A stretch of 64,000 bases of DNA, from contig NZ_BJDF01000003.1 of the NCBI RefSeq assembly GCF_005404815.1, positions 62,001 through 126,000 on the forward strand, read 5' to 3'. Source of the DNA: Companilactobacillus huachuanensis. Lineage in GTDB: Bacteria; Bacillota; Bacilli; Lactobacillales; Lactobacillaceae. Made by a program: the position numbers and the translations under genes. Below the pieces are notes generated by a model. The model saw only the letters and a list, made by a program, of their open reading frames with translations, ran no database searches and was not told the DNA's origin. Positions 42,762 to 51,804 of the stretch are shown here, piece by piece; position 1 is the stretch's first letter; every line of letters starts with the position of its first letter.

Positions 42762-45392
42762 ATGGAAAGCGATATTTCACAACGTGAATTTGAAAATCAA
42801 GAATTAGCTAAAACAGCAGCTGAGGAAGCTATCGTTTTACTGCAAAATAAGAATAAAACCTTACCTTTGAGAAATAAGACTGTTGCGCTTTATGGACATG
42901 GGGCCTTTGCTACTGTTAAGGGCGGTACTGGTTCAGGCGATGTAAATCAACGTAATGTTATCAACATTATGCAAGGATTAGAAGACGATGGTTTTACCAT
43001 TGTTTCGAAGTCTTGGTTGATTCGTTTACAACGGTATTATCAAAAAGAACGTAGTATTTATGAAGATAAGTTGAAAGATGATCCAATGTCGTTGTTGGCG
43101 CCAGCTTTTAATTTTAAGGATCCAGAAATTGCTGAATTTGACGATGCAACTACTGGTATTTACGTAATTTCTCGTAGCTCTGGTGAAAATTATGACCGCC
43201 GTGATTATAAGGGCGACTTTCGACTGACTGACAACGAATTGGCCAATATTAAGCGGATGAGTGAGTATTACAATCACAGTATTGTCTTGTTAAACGTTGG
43301 TGGCGTGATGGATACGAGCTTTATCGATCAATGTTCAATGCTTGACAGTGTTGTCTTAGTTTCACAACTTGGCATGGTGACAGGGAAGGCTGTTGCTGAT
43401 ATTTTGGATGGTACGAGAAGTCCCTCTGGTAAGTTGACAGATACATGGGCCAATTCTTATCACGACTATCCAACTTCAGAAAATTTTGGAATGTCCAATC
43501 CTGAATATATCGAAGGAATTTTTGTAGGTTATCGTTATTTCGATAGTTTTGATATTAAGCCTAGATTTGAGTTTGGTTATGGTAAAAGTTATGCAGATTT
43601 TTTCATCAAGACCCAAAAGGTTAACGTCAATGAAAAAAGGATTCGTTTACAAGTAAATGTCGAGAATATGACTGAAAGTTTTTCTGGTCAGGAGACGGTC
43701 CAAGTATATGTGTCTAAACCACAAACAGAAATTCCCGTTCCATATCAGGATTTAGTTGAATACAGTAAGACATCTAATCTACGTCCTCATGCGCAACAAA
43801 CCTTGGAATTTGAAGTTCCAATTACTGATTTGAGTGTTTTCGATGTTGAATTGGGTGCCTACGTCTTGGTGCCAGGAACCTATTTAGTTCGTGTTGGTAG
43901 CAGCTCTAGACAGACAGAAGTGGTTGCTAGTTTTAAATTAGATGAAAAAGTAGTTTTAAAGAAAGTTGAGAATGTTCTTAAACCAAGAATTGATCCGACA
44001 ACTTTATTAAAGCCTAAGGTAGTCTCGAAAAAAGCGAGTGGTGTGCCATTCTTTATTTTGAAAGCCATAAATTTTAAGGAACCAGAATTTATTCAATATC
44101 AAGAAAGTTCGGATGTGACAACCTTTGTAGCTGAACGTGAAAATTTACCTGGAAAGGGATTGGATCAAGTAATTGAACACGTTCGTAATGCTGAGGGAAA
44201 GTCATTACAAGATGTCGCTGACGGTGATGTTGAATTGGCAGAGTTTATAGCCAGTTTGACGGAGCAAGAATTAGTTGATTTGGTTGAAGGCCAGATGTCG
44301 AGTGGTAAAAATAACATGGTCGGAATTTCTTCTGATATTGTGCCGGGTGCAGCTGGACAGACTGGGACTAACACTAATAAGAAGATTCCGTCAGTAGTCA
44401 TGGCTGATGGTCCCGCCGGTATTCGAGTTGACCCTGTATTTGAAAGAAATCAACAGACAATTACTCACTATGCTACGGCTTGGCCAGTTGGAACGGCTTT
44501 GGCTCAAACGTGGAACAAAGATTTGTTAGAAAAAGTTGGTTTTGCAGTCGGAACTGAAATGAAAGAGTTTGGGGTTGATCTATGGTTAGCTCCCGGGATG
44601 AACATTCATCGTGATCCACTCGGTGGTCGTAACTTTGAATACTTCGCTGAAGATCCATATCTTTCAGGAACGATGGCGGCTTTTGAAACTAAAGGTGTAC
44701 AAGCACATGACAAACTTGGTGTGACACTCAAACATTTCTTGGGAAATAATCAAGAGAGTTTTCGTAATTTCGGTAACAGTGTAATTGGTGAACAAGCATT
44801 GCGTGAGATTTATTTACGTAATTTTGAAATTGCTGTCAAATTTGGTCACCCAGTGGCAATTATGTCATCATATAATCGTGTTAATGGTGTGTTCTCAGGA
44901 GCTAATTTTAACCTGTTGACGAACGTTTTGCGTGATGAATGGAATTATCAAGGAACGGTTATGACTGATTGGTTCAGTGCTGCCGACCCTAAGAAGAGCA
45001 TGCACGCGGGAAATGATTTGATTATGCCCGGAAATTCGAAGTCAGAGTTGATGAGTGCAGTCAGTGATTTTGGACCGGAATTTGATTCAAACGGTAAAGT
45101 TAAAATCAGAACGGATTATGATTTATTGAAGAAGCAATTCGTTGAAACTGAAATGTGGAATGATTTTATCATTGATGCCGATGGTGCCGTGATTGTTAAA
45201 GTTAGAGTCGATAGTGATTCAAGATTGAATGATCGTGTCAAAAATTGGATTTATAGTGGCGAGGCCCAGATTGTTGATGACAACCACATTTTGTTGACTG
45301 GTAAGTGGAATGACAACAACGATATGTATCTTGGAGATTTACAGAAGTCGGCCATTAACGTTTTGAAGTTGGTATTGAAATTGAAATTTTAG
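42762..45392 (+). CDS. GH3 beta-glucosidase with swapped domain order
   Basis: An 876-aa GH3 enzyme whose C-terminal-type domain comes first (EEAIVLLQNKNKTLPLRNKT at about 19-38). A fibronectin III-like part follows (about 290-390), then the catalytic N-terminal-type barrel (ADGPAGIRVDP, LWLAPGMNIHRDPLGGRNFE, KHFLGNNQE). The nucleophile is Asp736 in VMTDWFSAAD. The same swapped order is known from some rumen bacterial beta-glucosidases. It has no signal peptide, so it probably acts on unphosphorylated glucosides in the cytosol. ATG 42762 follows AAAGGAGAG. It has its own terminator. Confidence 0.9.
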   Translation: MESDISQREFENQELAKTAAEEAIVLLQNKNKTLPLRNKTVALYGHGAFATVKGGTGSGDVNQRNVINIMQGLEDDGFTIVSKSWLIRLQRYYQKERSIYEDKLKDDPMSLLAPAFNFKDPEIAEFDDATTGIYVISRSSGENYDRRDYKGDFRLTDNELANIKRMSEYYNHSIVLLNVGGVMDTSFIDQCSMLDSVVLVSQLGMVTGKAVADILDGTRSPSGKLTDTWANSYHDYPTSENFGMSNPEYIEGIFVGYRYFDSFDIKPRFEFGYGKSYADFFIKTQKVNVNEKRIRLQVNVENMTESFSGQETVQVYVSKPQTEIPVPYQDLVEYSKTSNLRPHAQQTLEFEVPITDLSVFDVELGAYVLVPGTYLVRVGSSSRQTEVVASFKLDEKVVLKKVENVLKPRIDPTTLLKPKVVSKKASGVPFFILKAINFKEPEFIQYQESSDVTTFVAERENLPGKGLDQVIEHVRNAEGKSLQDVADGDVELAEFIASLTEQELVDLVEGQMSSGKNNMVGISSDIVPGAAGQTGTNTNKKIPSVVMADGPAGIRVDPVFERNQQTITHYATAWPVGTALAQTWNKDLLEKVGFAVGTEMKEFGVDLWLAPGMNIHRDPLGGRNFEYFAEDPYLSGTMAAFETKGVQAHDKLGVTLKHFLGNNQESFRNFGNSVIGEQALREIYLRNFEIAVKFGHPVAIMSSYNRVNGVFSGANFNLLTNVLRDEWNYQGTVMTDWFSAADPKKSMHAGNDLIMPGNSKSELMSAVSDFGPEFDSNGKVKIRTDYDLLKKQFVETEMWNDFIIDADGAVIVKVRVDSDSRLNDRVKNWIYSGEAQIVDDNHILLTGKWNDNNDMYLGDLQKSAINVLKLVLKLKF

Positions 45393-45491
45393 TAATATTG
45401 CGTCTTTGTCGATAATAATTTTGACAAAAATACTAGAATTGATTAACAAATTTTATTATATTTAAAATCATTTAATATTAATAAATAATGC

Positions 45492-45535
45492 AATAAGAGT
45501 CATGATTAATTAAAATCATGACTCTTATTTTTTTG
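45492..45535 (+). terminator. Terminator of GH3 gene
   Basis: AATAAGAGTCATGATTAATT / AATCATGACTCTTATT then T6. Confidence 0.85.
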
Positions 45536-45967
45536 GTTAATGAACGTTTTCTTATTGATTGTAAGAACGCTTTCATTGAGATATATTATAAAAGTAATTG
45601 GGGATTGTGGGCATTTTTGAATAAATAATTTATCAAAATATTAGTATCGTTTAAATTAATTAATTATGATAATTGAACCAAAAATTATAAAACAATTGAT
45701 TTTATTCGTCCAGCAATCTTCCAAAATTAATAGGGATGGTGATTTATAGAGGGGATAAATAATTGTGTTTTGAGGATTCAGCAGGTTTAAAAATCAATCG
45801 ACAGTTTTAGTAGAATAACGTGCAGTACTAGTTAGAAATTTATTTATTCAATAGCTTTCGAAGCATAATAATAAAAATATAAATTAGTGTTGTTTAAGTG
45901 AATATTTCTCAGTTCTGAGGATAGCATAGTTGGTCTGCACGTTAGAATATGAAGGAGAATTCTATTT
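45536..45967 (+). promoter_or_regulatory. Long leader of the polysaccharide lyase gene
   Basis: It contains a cre-like site on the minus strand at 45561-45575 (core TGAAAGCGTT, tail mismatched). The same stretch forms an imperfect palindrome with AACGTTTTCTTA. A long-range perfect 10-bp pair TAACGTGCAG (45816-45825) / CTGCACGTTA (45935-45944) brackets a roughly 110-nt segment just before the ribosome site GAAGGAG. It carries no gene. It probably has catabolite control and a structured 5' leader. Confidence 0.5.
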
Positions 45968-48634
45968 ATGAAGACTAGATATATGATTTTTATTAGTGCT
46001 ACGTTGTCCGTGTTGGCTTTACAAGCTAATAATGTGGATGCCGCAACAACTGATAATGGGGATAACAATAAGATAGAAAATATTCAAAACGAATCTGTTA
46101 CAGATAAAGTATCTGAAAGTCAGTCAACTACCACCGAAAAGATTTCAACATCAGGTGTTAATAATGCACTTCAAAATAATCAACCAATTACCACTTATAA
46201 TGCATTAGTTCAGACTAAATCGGTTCCTCAAAAAGAAAATATCGCTACCAATGCAACAACCACCACAGCGACTCAAGTAAAAAAAGATACGGCGGTGACG
46301 GCTGCTAAAGTGGCTTCTCCCAAATCAGATGTAACAAGCCCAGATAACTATGATCAAATGTTACAGTCTTGGAAAGATGTTGTCGTTGGGGACAGCTATT
46401 ATGACAACTCCAATCAAGAGATGAACCAAATGGGTTCACAACAAGATAAGAATGTTGCTCAACTCTGGGATTCTATGGACAAGAGTGACGAACGTAAAAA
46501 TCTTTGGAATGGAATTAAAGAATTAACGACATCGGCACATATCACAACTGATTATCGTAATTTGGAATCATTAGCAATTGCCACGGCTAATCCGGGTTCA
46601 AAATATTACAATGATCCTCTAATGACGAAAGATGTTGTAGACGGCTTCAATTGGTTAAATGTTAATAAATATAATCAAAATATCAAAGCTTATGGTAACT
46701 GGTGGGACTGGGAAATTGGAACGCCACTTTTTGTTAATAATATTGCCACAATTATGCAACCACATTTGACTAAAGAACAGATTCAAAATTCGATGGATGC
46801 AATTACTTTCTTTGTTCCAGATCCAGATTATTTCCGTGGTAGTGTCTATCCACAATCTAAAGCCGAAGCAACAGGGGCTAACCAAGTTGATATTGCCAAA
46901 GTTAAGATTATTCAAGCGTTGATTGAAAAAGATGAACCTGGTTTAAAAAAGGCGGTCAAGGCATTGGAAAAGGTCTTTCCACTTGTTGACGATGGTGAAG
47001 GATTTTATCGTGATGGATCATTTATTCAACATGAAAATGTTGGGTATAATGCTTCATATGGAAATGTTTTGATTGATGGTGTTTCACAGTTATTACCAGT
47101 AATTCAAGGAACACCATATGCTTTGAGCGATGATTCGATGGACTCAATCAAGTTTTGGGTCGAAAAGGGATTCGCACCATTTGTTTATAAAGGTAATTCC
47201 ATGGATATGGTCCGTGGTCGAGCAATATCACGTCCTTATTTTCAATCGAATGATTCCGGAGCAGATTTAATCAGATCAATTACGCGAGTTATCAGCACTT
47301 ATCCAACAGCTGAGCAAGCCAAATTTCAGAGTTTGATCAAGTATTGGTTGAGCTATGGAAATAACTACGACAATTATATTCAACAATTAACGAGTTATCG
47401 AGATGTTGATTTGATTTCTAAGATTATGCAAGATGATAAGATTGAAGCTACTGATTTTCAAAATACTAATCTTTATAATTTTGCGACAATGGATAAAGTT
47501 TTGTTGAAGAATGGTGCTAAAAATTTTGCAATTGGTATCAATATGTCATCTAGTCGAATCAAACGTTATGAATCATTGAACAACGAGAATTTGCATGGTT
47601 GGTATACAGGTGACGGGATGTTGTTCGTTTATAATAATGACTTGAATCAATATAACGATAATTATTGGGCGACAGTTGATCCGTATAAACTTCCTGGTAC
47701 TACAGAAACTGATGCTGTTCAAAAGAATGCTGCTGGCGCTAAGGCATCAACGAAGAGTTTTGTCGGCGGTTCGGCATTTGGGAATATTGGTTCAATCGGA
47801 AACGTTGGATCTATTGCAATGGATTTCATAAATAATGATGGTGATTTAACAGCTCATAAATCATGGTTCTTGATGAATGATGGCGTAGTGGCCTTAGGAA
47901 GTGCAATTAACAATACTTCGAAGAATAAGGCTTTGACAGTGATTGATAATCGTAAGTTGGAAGATAATTCAAATTATACAATCTATGTTGATGGCAAAAT
48001 TTATGAACCAAAATTGAATGATCCTCAGCAATTAGAAAAAGTTTCTTCTATATACTTACAATCTGATAAGCCAGACGAATCAATTGGTTATAAGTTTATT
48101 ACTCCTCAAAATCTCAATTTAGGATTAGTAGAACGTCAAGGCGCTTGGTCAGAAATTAATACCGCTGAAAGTAGAACTGAATATATCAGAACCTACTTAG
48201 AAATTTATAAGGACCATGTTCAAAAGGATGATACTTATAATTACGTAATCTATCCTAATGTAGATTTGAATGAATTTAACAACATCACAACTCCTAGGAT
48301 CATTAAGAATACTAATGATGCCCAAATTGTTAAGAATGGTGCAACCACTGGTATTAATATTTTCAATGCCAGTGATGAAAAAGTTGATGGTATGGAATTC
48401 ACTAATCCAATTTCAGTTACAAAGATTGATAATGGTAATCAAAAATTATTCGGAATTTCTGATCCCAGTCAAAATATCGGAGCGGAAACTACCTTCAAAA
48501 TTAAAGATGATGGATATAGGTTACTAAGTAGCGATAAGAATTTGCAAGTTGAGTTAGTTGATGGATATTGGAACGTTAGTCTTTTAACCAACGGACATAA
48601 TGGTGCAACACATGTTCTATCATTAGCTAAGTAA
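45968..48634 (+). CDS. Secreted polysaccharide lyase family 8 (hyaluronate/chondroitin/xanthan lyase type)
   Basis: An 888-aa secreted enzyme. The signal peptide ends near NNVDA/ATT (about residue 25). A Thr/Asn/Ser-rich linker (30-110) is followed by the all-alpha PL8 domain: YGNWWDWEIGTPLFVNN, then the catalytic RDGSFIQHENVGYNASYG with His355 and Tyr364, and MVRGRAISR. Beta-sandwich domains follow (ATVDPYKLPGTTE, HKSWFLMNDGVVALGSAI). It cleaves uronate-containing polysaccharides by beta-elimination; hyaluronate is the usual Gram-positive substrate, but the sequence alone does not fix it. There is no LPXTG anchor. No unsaturated-glucuronyl hydrolase was found nearby. Confidence 0.9.
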   Translation: MKTRYMIFISATLSVLALQANNVDAATTDNGDNNKIENIQNESVTDKVSESQSTTTEKISTSGVNNALQNNQPITTYNALVQTKSVPQKENIATNATTTTATQVKKDTAVTAAKVASPKSDVTSPDNYDQMLQSWKDVVVGDSYYDNSNQEMNQMGSQQDKNVAQLWDSMDKSDERKNLWNGIKELTTSAHITTDYRNLESLAIATANPGSKYYNDPLMTKDVVDGFNWLNVNKYNQNIKAYGNWWDWEIGTPLFVNNIATIMQPHLTKEQIQNSMDAITFFVPDPDYFRGSVYPQSKAEATGANQVDIAKVKIIQALIEKDEPGLKKAVKALEKVFPLVDDGEGFYRDGSFIQHENVGYNASYGNVLIDGVSQLLPVIQGTPYALSDDSMDSIKFWVEKGFAPFVYKGNSMDMVRGRAISRPYFQSNDSGADLIRSITRVISTYPTAEQAKFQSLIKYWLSYGNNYDNYIQQLTSYRDVDLISKIMQDDKIEATDFQNTNLYNFATMDKVLLKNGAKNFAIGINMSSSRIKRYESLNNENLHGWYTGDGMLFVYNNDLNQYNDNYWATVDPYKLPGTTETDAVQKNAAGAKASTKSFVGGSAFGNIGSIGNVGSIAMDFINNDGDLTAHKSWFLMNDGVVALGSAINNTSKNKALTVIDNRKLEDNSNYTIYVDGKIYEPKLNDPQQLEKVSSIYLQSDKPDESIGYKFITPQNLNLGLVERQGAWSEINTAESRTEYIRTYLEIYKDHVQKDDTYNYVIYPNVDLNEFNNITTPRIIKNTNDAQIVKNGATTGINIFNASDEKVDGMEFTNPISVTKIDNGNQKLFGISDPSQNIGAETTFKIKDDGYRLLSSDKNLQVELVDGYWNVSLLTNGHNGATHVLSLAK

Positions 48635-48665
48635 CATGTAGTGTTAGTTAAATATGCCGTCTACA

Positions 48666-48756
48666 GAGCTGAAAAATATTCACGAGCTGTGCGAATCTAT
48701 CTCTTAACAGTAAATTATTAACGATATTTTCACTGCCTACAAATATTTCTCAGCCC
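48666..48756 (+). repeat. Structured element, degenerate copy R7
   Basis: Starts 31 bp after the lyase stop with ATGCCGTCTACAGAGCTG. Closing stem GAGCTGAAAAATATT / AAATATTTCTCAGCCC. The middle has diverged and the hairpins are lost. Confidence 0.55.
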
Positions 48757-48805
48757 TTACGATTATTGATTTTTTGTTCGTGTTATTTTGTCCAAAAATA
48801 TAAAT

Positions 48806-48862
48806 AAAAATCCAGATAATCAAAGGAGTTGTTAAAACTTCTAAGGTTATCTGGATTTTATT
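48806..48862. terminator. Hairpin terminator
   Basis: AATCCAGATAA / TTATCTGGATT with flanking A and T tracts. It separates the lyase gene from the convergent reductase. Confidence 0.65.
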
Positions 48863-48913
48863 ATTTTATTAGTTGATTTTGTTTAAAATAATCAGAAATC
48901 AATTCTTTCCAAA

Positions 48914-49100
48914 AAATTAGTTGGAAGAGCTGAGCGTATTCATATGCAGCGAAAGTGGCGTTATTGCTTCAGCAATTACACCACCGGACGTGTTGAAGAC
49001 TCGCGGTTTTTGCGAGGCTTCAACCGAGGTTTGAGACCGCATTTTGGCTCAGGCCGTTCCGCGCAGCATAATGAATACGCTCAGATCTGGAAACGGCATA
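48914..49100 (-). mobile_element. Structured mobile element, copy R8 (minus orientation)
   Basis: The core (48927-49087) is reversed relative to R1-R7 and lies 31 bp after the stop of the minus-strand FMN reductase gene, so it is again co-oriented with its upstream gene. The closing stem CTGAGCGTATTC / GAATACGCTCAG carries a compensated A-T to C-G change. All three hairpins are present. The CTAAAGG termini are not clear. Confidence 0.75.
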
Positions 49101-49118
49101 CTTCAATAAACTCTTGTT

Positions 49119-49667
49119 TTAATATCTATTCAACAGCTCAACATAAGCGTCAACAATACTTTGTAGGAAGCCAACTGTTCCTTCAGAAACATTGCCATTG
49201 TCATCAAGAATCTTTGTAACATTTCCAATATATGCTTCTGGTTGTTGCAATGTAGGCATATCTAAGAATACTAATGATTGACGTAGGGCATGATTAGCAC
49301 CAAATCCACTGATAGCACCAGGTGAAACGCTGACTACTGCGGCAGGTTTCTTTTCCCAAGCATTTGCACCATAGGGACGTGAACCAACATCAATAGCGTT
49401 CTTCAAACCACCAGGGATTGAACGGTTATATTCAGGAGTTACAAATAGCACACCAGCAGCGTCCTTGATCTTGTTTCTGAATTCTGTGTATTCTGTAGGG
49501 ACATTTTCAGGTGTATCAATATCCTCGTTATAAAGTGGCAAATTACCAAATTCCACGAATTCTGGTTCGTAGTCACTAGGGAACAATTTCATCATGTTTT
49601 TAGCAATCTGTTTTGAGAATGAGCCTTCACGTAAACTACCTACGATTACAGCAATTTTCTTTGACAT
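49119..49667 (-). CDS. NAD(P)H-dependent FMN reductase
   Basis: A 182-aa flavodoxin-like oxidoreductase: VGSLREGSFSKQIAKNM phosphate loop, PLYNEDIDTPENVP and the flavin block FVTPEYNRSIPGGLKNAID. It reduces FMN, quinones or azo compounds with NAD(P)H. Start ATG 49667-49665 with GGAGGTATTTTAA upstream. Monocistronic. Confidence 0.92.
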   Translation of the reverse strand: MSKKIAVIVGSLREGSFSKQIAKNMMKLFPSDYEPEFVEFGNLPLYNEDIDTPENVPTEYTEFRNKIKDAAGVLFVTPEYNRSIPGGLKNAIDVGSRPYGANAWEKKPAAVVSVSPGAISGFGANHALRQSLVFLDMPTLQQPEAYIGNVTKILDDNGNVSEGTVGFLQSIVDAYVELLNRY

Positions 49668-49982
49668 TTAAAATACCTCCATTACTTTCGATATTTCTAA
49701 ATTATCACAAAAAAAATTATTCAACAAATATTTGTTCTCGCAAACAAATATTTTCTTATTTTAACGAAATCGGTTACAAAAATATTGATAGAAGTATCAC
49801 AATATGTTAAAATATCTTCTTTTGATTAATTATTGATAATATATTTAGATTTTTTTGATACTTATTACAAAGCTATTACAAAAACTCGGCTCGAATGAAT
49901 TTTCTTATTGTTCCTGTAATCTGTTTGTTATATTTATCTTGTATAGTTGCTTTTGGTAAACATACAACCGGGGAGAGATTAG
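49668..49982. other. Divergent promoter region
   Basis: AT-rich intergenic between the FMN reductase and the 3D-domain gene; it holds their promoters and the GGGGAGAG ribosome site (49971-49978). No gene, RNA or repeat identified. Confidence 0.5.
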
Positions 49983-50657
49983 TTGCTAAAGCAAATTAAA
50001 TTAGATGCACTACTTATTATCAGTTTGATCATCACAGGGGGAATGGGATATTCAGTTGCCTATGCTGCGGATTCATCGACAAACGAGGTAAGTAATACAA
50101 CAGATTTTCAAAAAACATTAACTAACTTGGAAACAAAACAAGCTGTTAATGATGATGCTAATACACTAAATAAAAAGGTATCATTATCAGACAATAAGGA
50201 ATTCATGCCTGGTATTCAAAATAGTGAAAAGGATCCAAATATGGGAGACGTTACAACTGAGTCCAATGATGACCAAACTGTTGACCATGCACCATTCCAA
50301 ACTTCACAACCAGAACAAATCGAAGAATCACAACAAGCAATCACACAAGCGGCCGCAGAGCCACCAGTAGAAATGCAATCAACAGGTAGAAATGTTGGTA
50401 CATTTAAAATTAGTTTTTATGATCCAGCAGTTCTAGGGTCAGATATGGGTTATTCAGGAGTTGCTACAAATTTGAGTGTGATTCCACGTTGGTCACGTTT
50501 GAAGATTACTACAGCTCAAGGGGATGTCTATTATCGAACTGTTAACGATACCGGAACATTCGCCTATGACAATCCATATCAAATCGATATGGCAATGCCA
50601 AATAGCATGATTCCTTCTTATGGAATTACTAGTGCTACTGTCGAAATCATCGGCTAA
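49983..50657 (+). CDS. Secreted 3D-domain cell-wall protein (no LysM)
   Basis: A 224-aa secreted protein starting at TTG 49983 (GGGGAGAG upstream). The signal peptide ends near AYA/AD (residue 30). An acidic Glu/Asp/Gln-rich linker (31-135) follows, then a 3D double-psi barrel domain (about 140-224). This is very similar to the one at 9908-10597 (TFKISFYDPAVLGSDMGYSG, RTVNDTGTFAYDN, MAMPNSMIPSYG). The LysM domain of the paralog is missing, so wall binding would need another route. Likely a wall remodelling enzyme. Confidence 0.85.
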   Translation: MLKQIKLDALLIISLIITGGMGYSVAYAADSSTNEVSNTTDFQKTLTNLETKQAVNDDANTLNKKVSLSDNKEFMPGIQNSEKDPNMGDVTTESNDDQTVDHAPFQTSQPEQIEESQQAITQAAAEPPVEMQSTGRNVGTFKISFYDPAVLGSDMGYSGVATNLSVIPRWSRLKITTAQGDVYYRTVNDTGTFAYDNPYQIDMAMPNSMIPSYGITSATVEIIG

Positions 50658-50677
50658 AGTGAAATGTTTTATTTGAA

Positions 50678-51726
50678 CTAAAGGTTGAAAGCACGAAAAT
50701 AGATCACACCTCTTAAGACACTTGAGGTGTGGTGGAAAAAAACAGTTTTTTTTCAATGTGAAGGATTATCTATTAGCCTGATAGGGCCACTAGGTAATCC
50801 TTTTATAAATTTGTCAAAAATTTGATTCAACACTGAGGAATCCATTTCAAAAGTACCAACTAGACCATTATCGACTTTATCAACCAATTTAGTGCATCAA
50901 CGAATGCAATATCAGGTAAACTTCGTCTATAATCATAAATTATATCGCCTATCGTTCGATCATCGATATATTCTCGCTGGTTTGGGGCGAGAACATCGTA
51001 AGCAAATGCAACGAAAGCCAAGGGCCATACAATCCATCATACTTTTTTAGTTTTTTTGAGCATTCCCACTGCAAAAAGGCCGTGTTGGAGTAATTCCAAG
51101 AACATACGAGGTGAAGCTATACCAGCTATCAAAAAGAACATACTTAGCTTTTATGCCGCTTTTTACAGCAAAATCTATTAGTTCAAGAGCTACTTCATTC
51201 ATCTTACGTTGTGCTTGATCACGATTTTTATATGCCAAGGAACGTTTATCAAAGCATTTAAAAACACCTAACTGATTCTTCTTTTTTGACGATGACATTA
51301 ATGCAAAGTTAATTGGCAAAAAAGTATTTCCGTCACTCCAACCTACGGTTAGAGTGCGGAATTATTTAAACAATTTCTAACAGTCTTTGTTGTAAATAAT
51401 TTACTTTTATCGGCTCTGAAAAATGGAATAACATTTAAAAACAGCCGTTATAAGTCACTCTAATAAGACAGTTACCCTAACACCTTTTGTCTTACTGATA
51501 TTTGCGGAACGCAAAATATCAGATAAGTGTACCAATTTAGAAAATTTATGAAACGAATGGTGAACTGAAGTGTTTGAATGTTGTAAAATAGTCATGGACA
51601 TGAATACTCCTTTATATATTGGTTTTGGCGACTTAATTATAAGGATATGAGTAAGCTCATGTCTATTTTTATACAATAAAACCCCGGCATGCCGGGGTCA
51701 TTGTATGTTATTCAACTTTCAACCTT
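50678..51726 (-). mobile_element. IS-like element with the same termini as the structured elements
   Basis: It begins with CTAAAGGTTGAAAG 20 bp after the 3D gene stop and ends with CTTTCAACCTT. The flanks TTATTTGAA and TAGTTTGAA agree at 7 of 9 positions. It carries decayed transposase pieces on the minus strand. A perfect 18-nt palindrome ACCCCGGCATGCCGGGGT (51681-51698) and a hairpin CACACCTC..GAGGTGTG (about 50707-50734) lie near the ends. It may be the autonomous relative of R1-R8. Confidence 0.55.
50755..51676 (-). pseudogene. Decayed DDE transposase (IS4-like)
   Basis: N-terminal piece at 51676-51455: MSMTILQHSNTSVHHSFHKF through SDILRSANISKTKGVRV, ending in a stop. Middle piece around 51330-51050: WSDGNTFLPINFALMSSSKK, then RSLAYKNRDQAQRKM and IKAKYVLFDSWYSF. 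C-terminal traces near 50960-50850 read DDRTIGDIIYDYRRSLPDIA. Several stops and shifts are present, and a large part between the first and second pieces is deleted. The WSDG, YVLFDSW and DDRTIG blocks are typical of IS4-type transposases. Not functional. Confidence 0.75.
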
Positions 51727-51804
51727 TAGTTTGAACTAAAACATAAACTAACTAAAAAAGATTTCCAAATTAAATTACCTTCGTCACAGCCTAATGCACT
51801 GATG

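Noticed and set aside
51681-51698. GC-rich perfect palindrome as an origin or regulator site
   Set aside because: More simply a terminator arm inside the IS-like element; no iterons or replication gene nearby.
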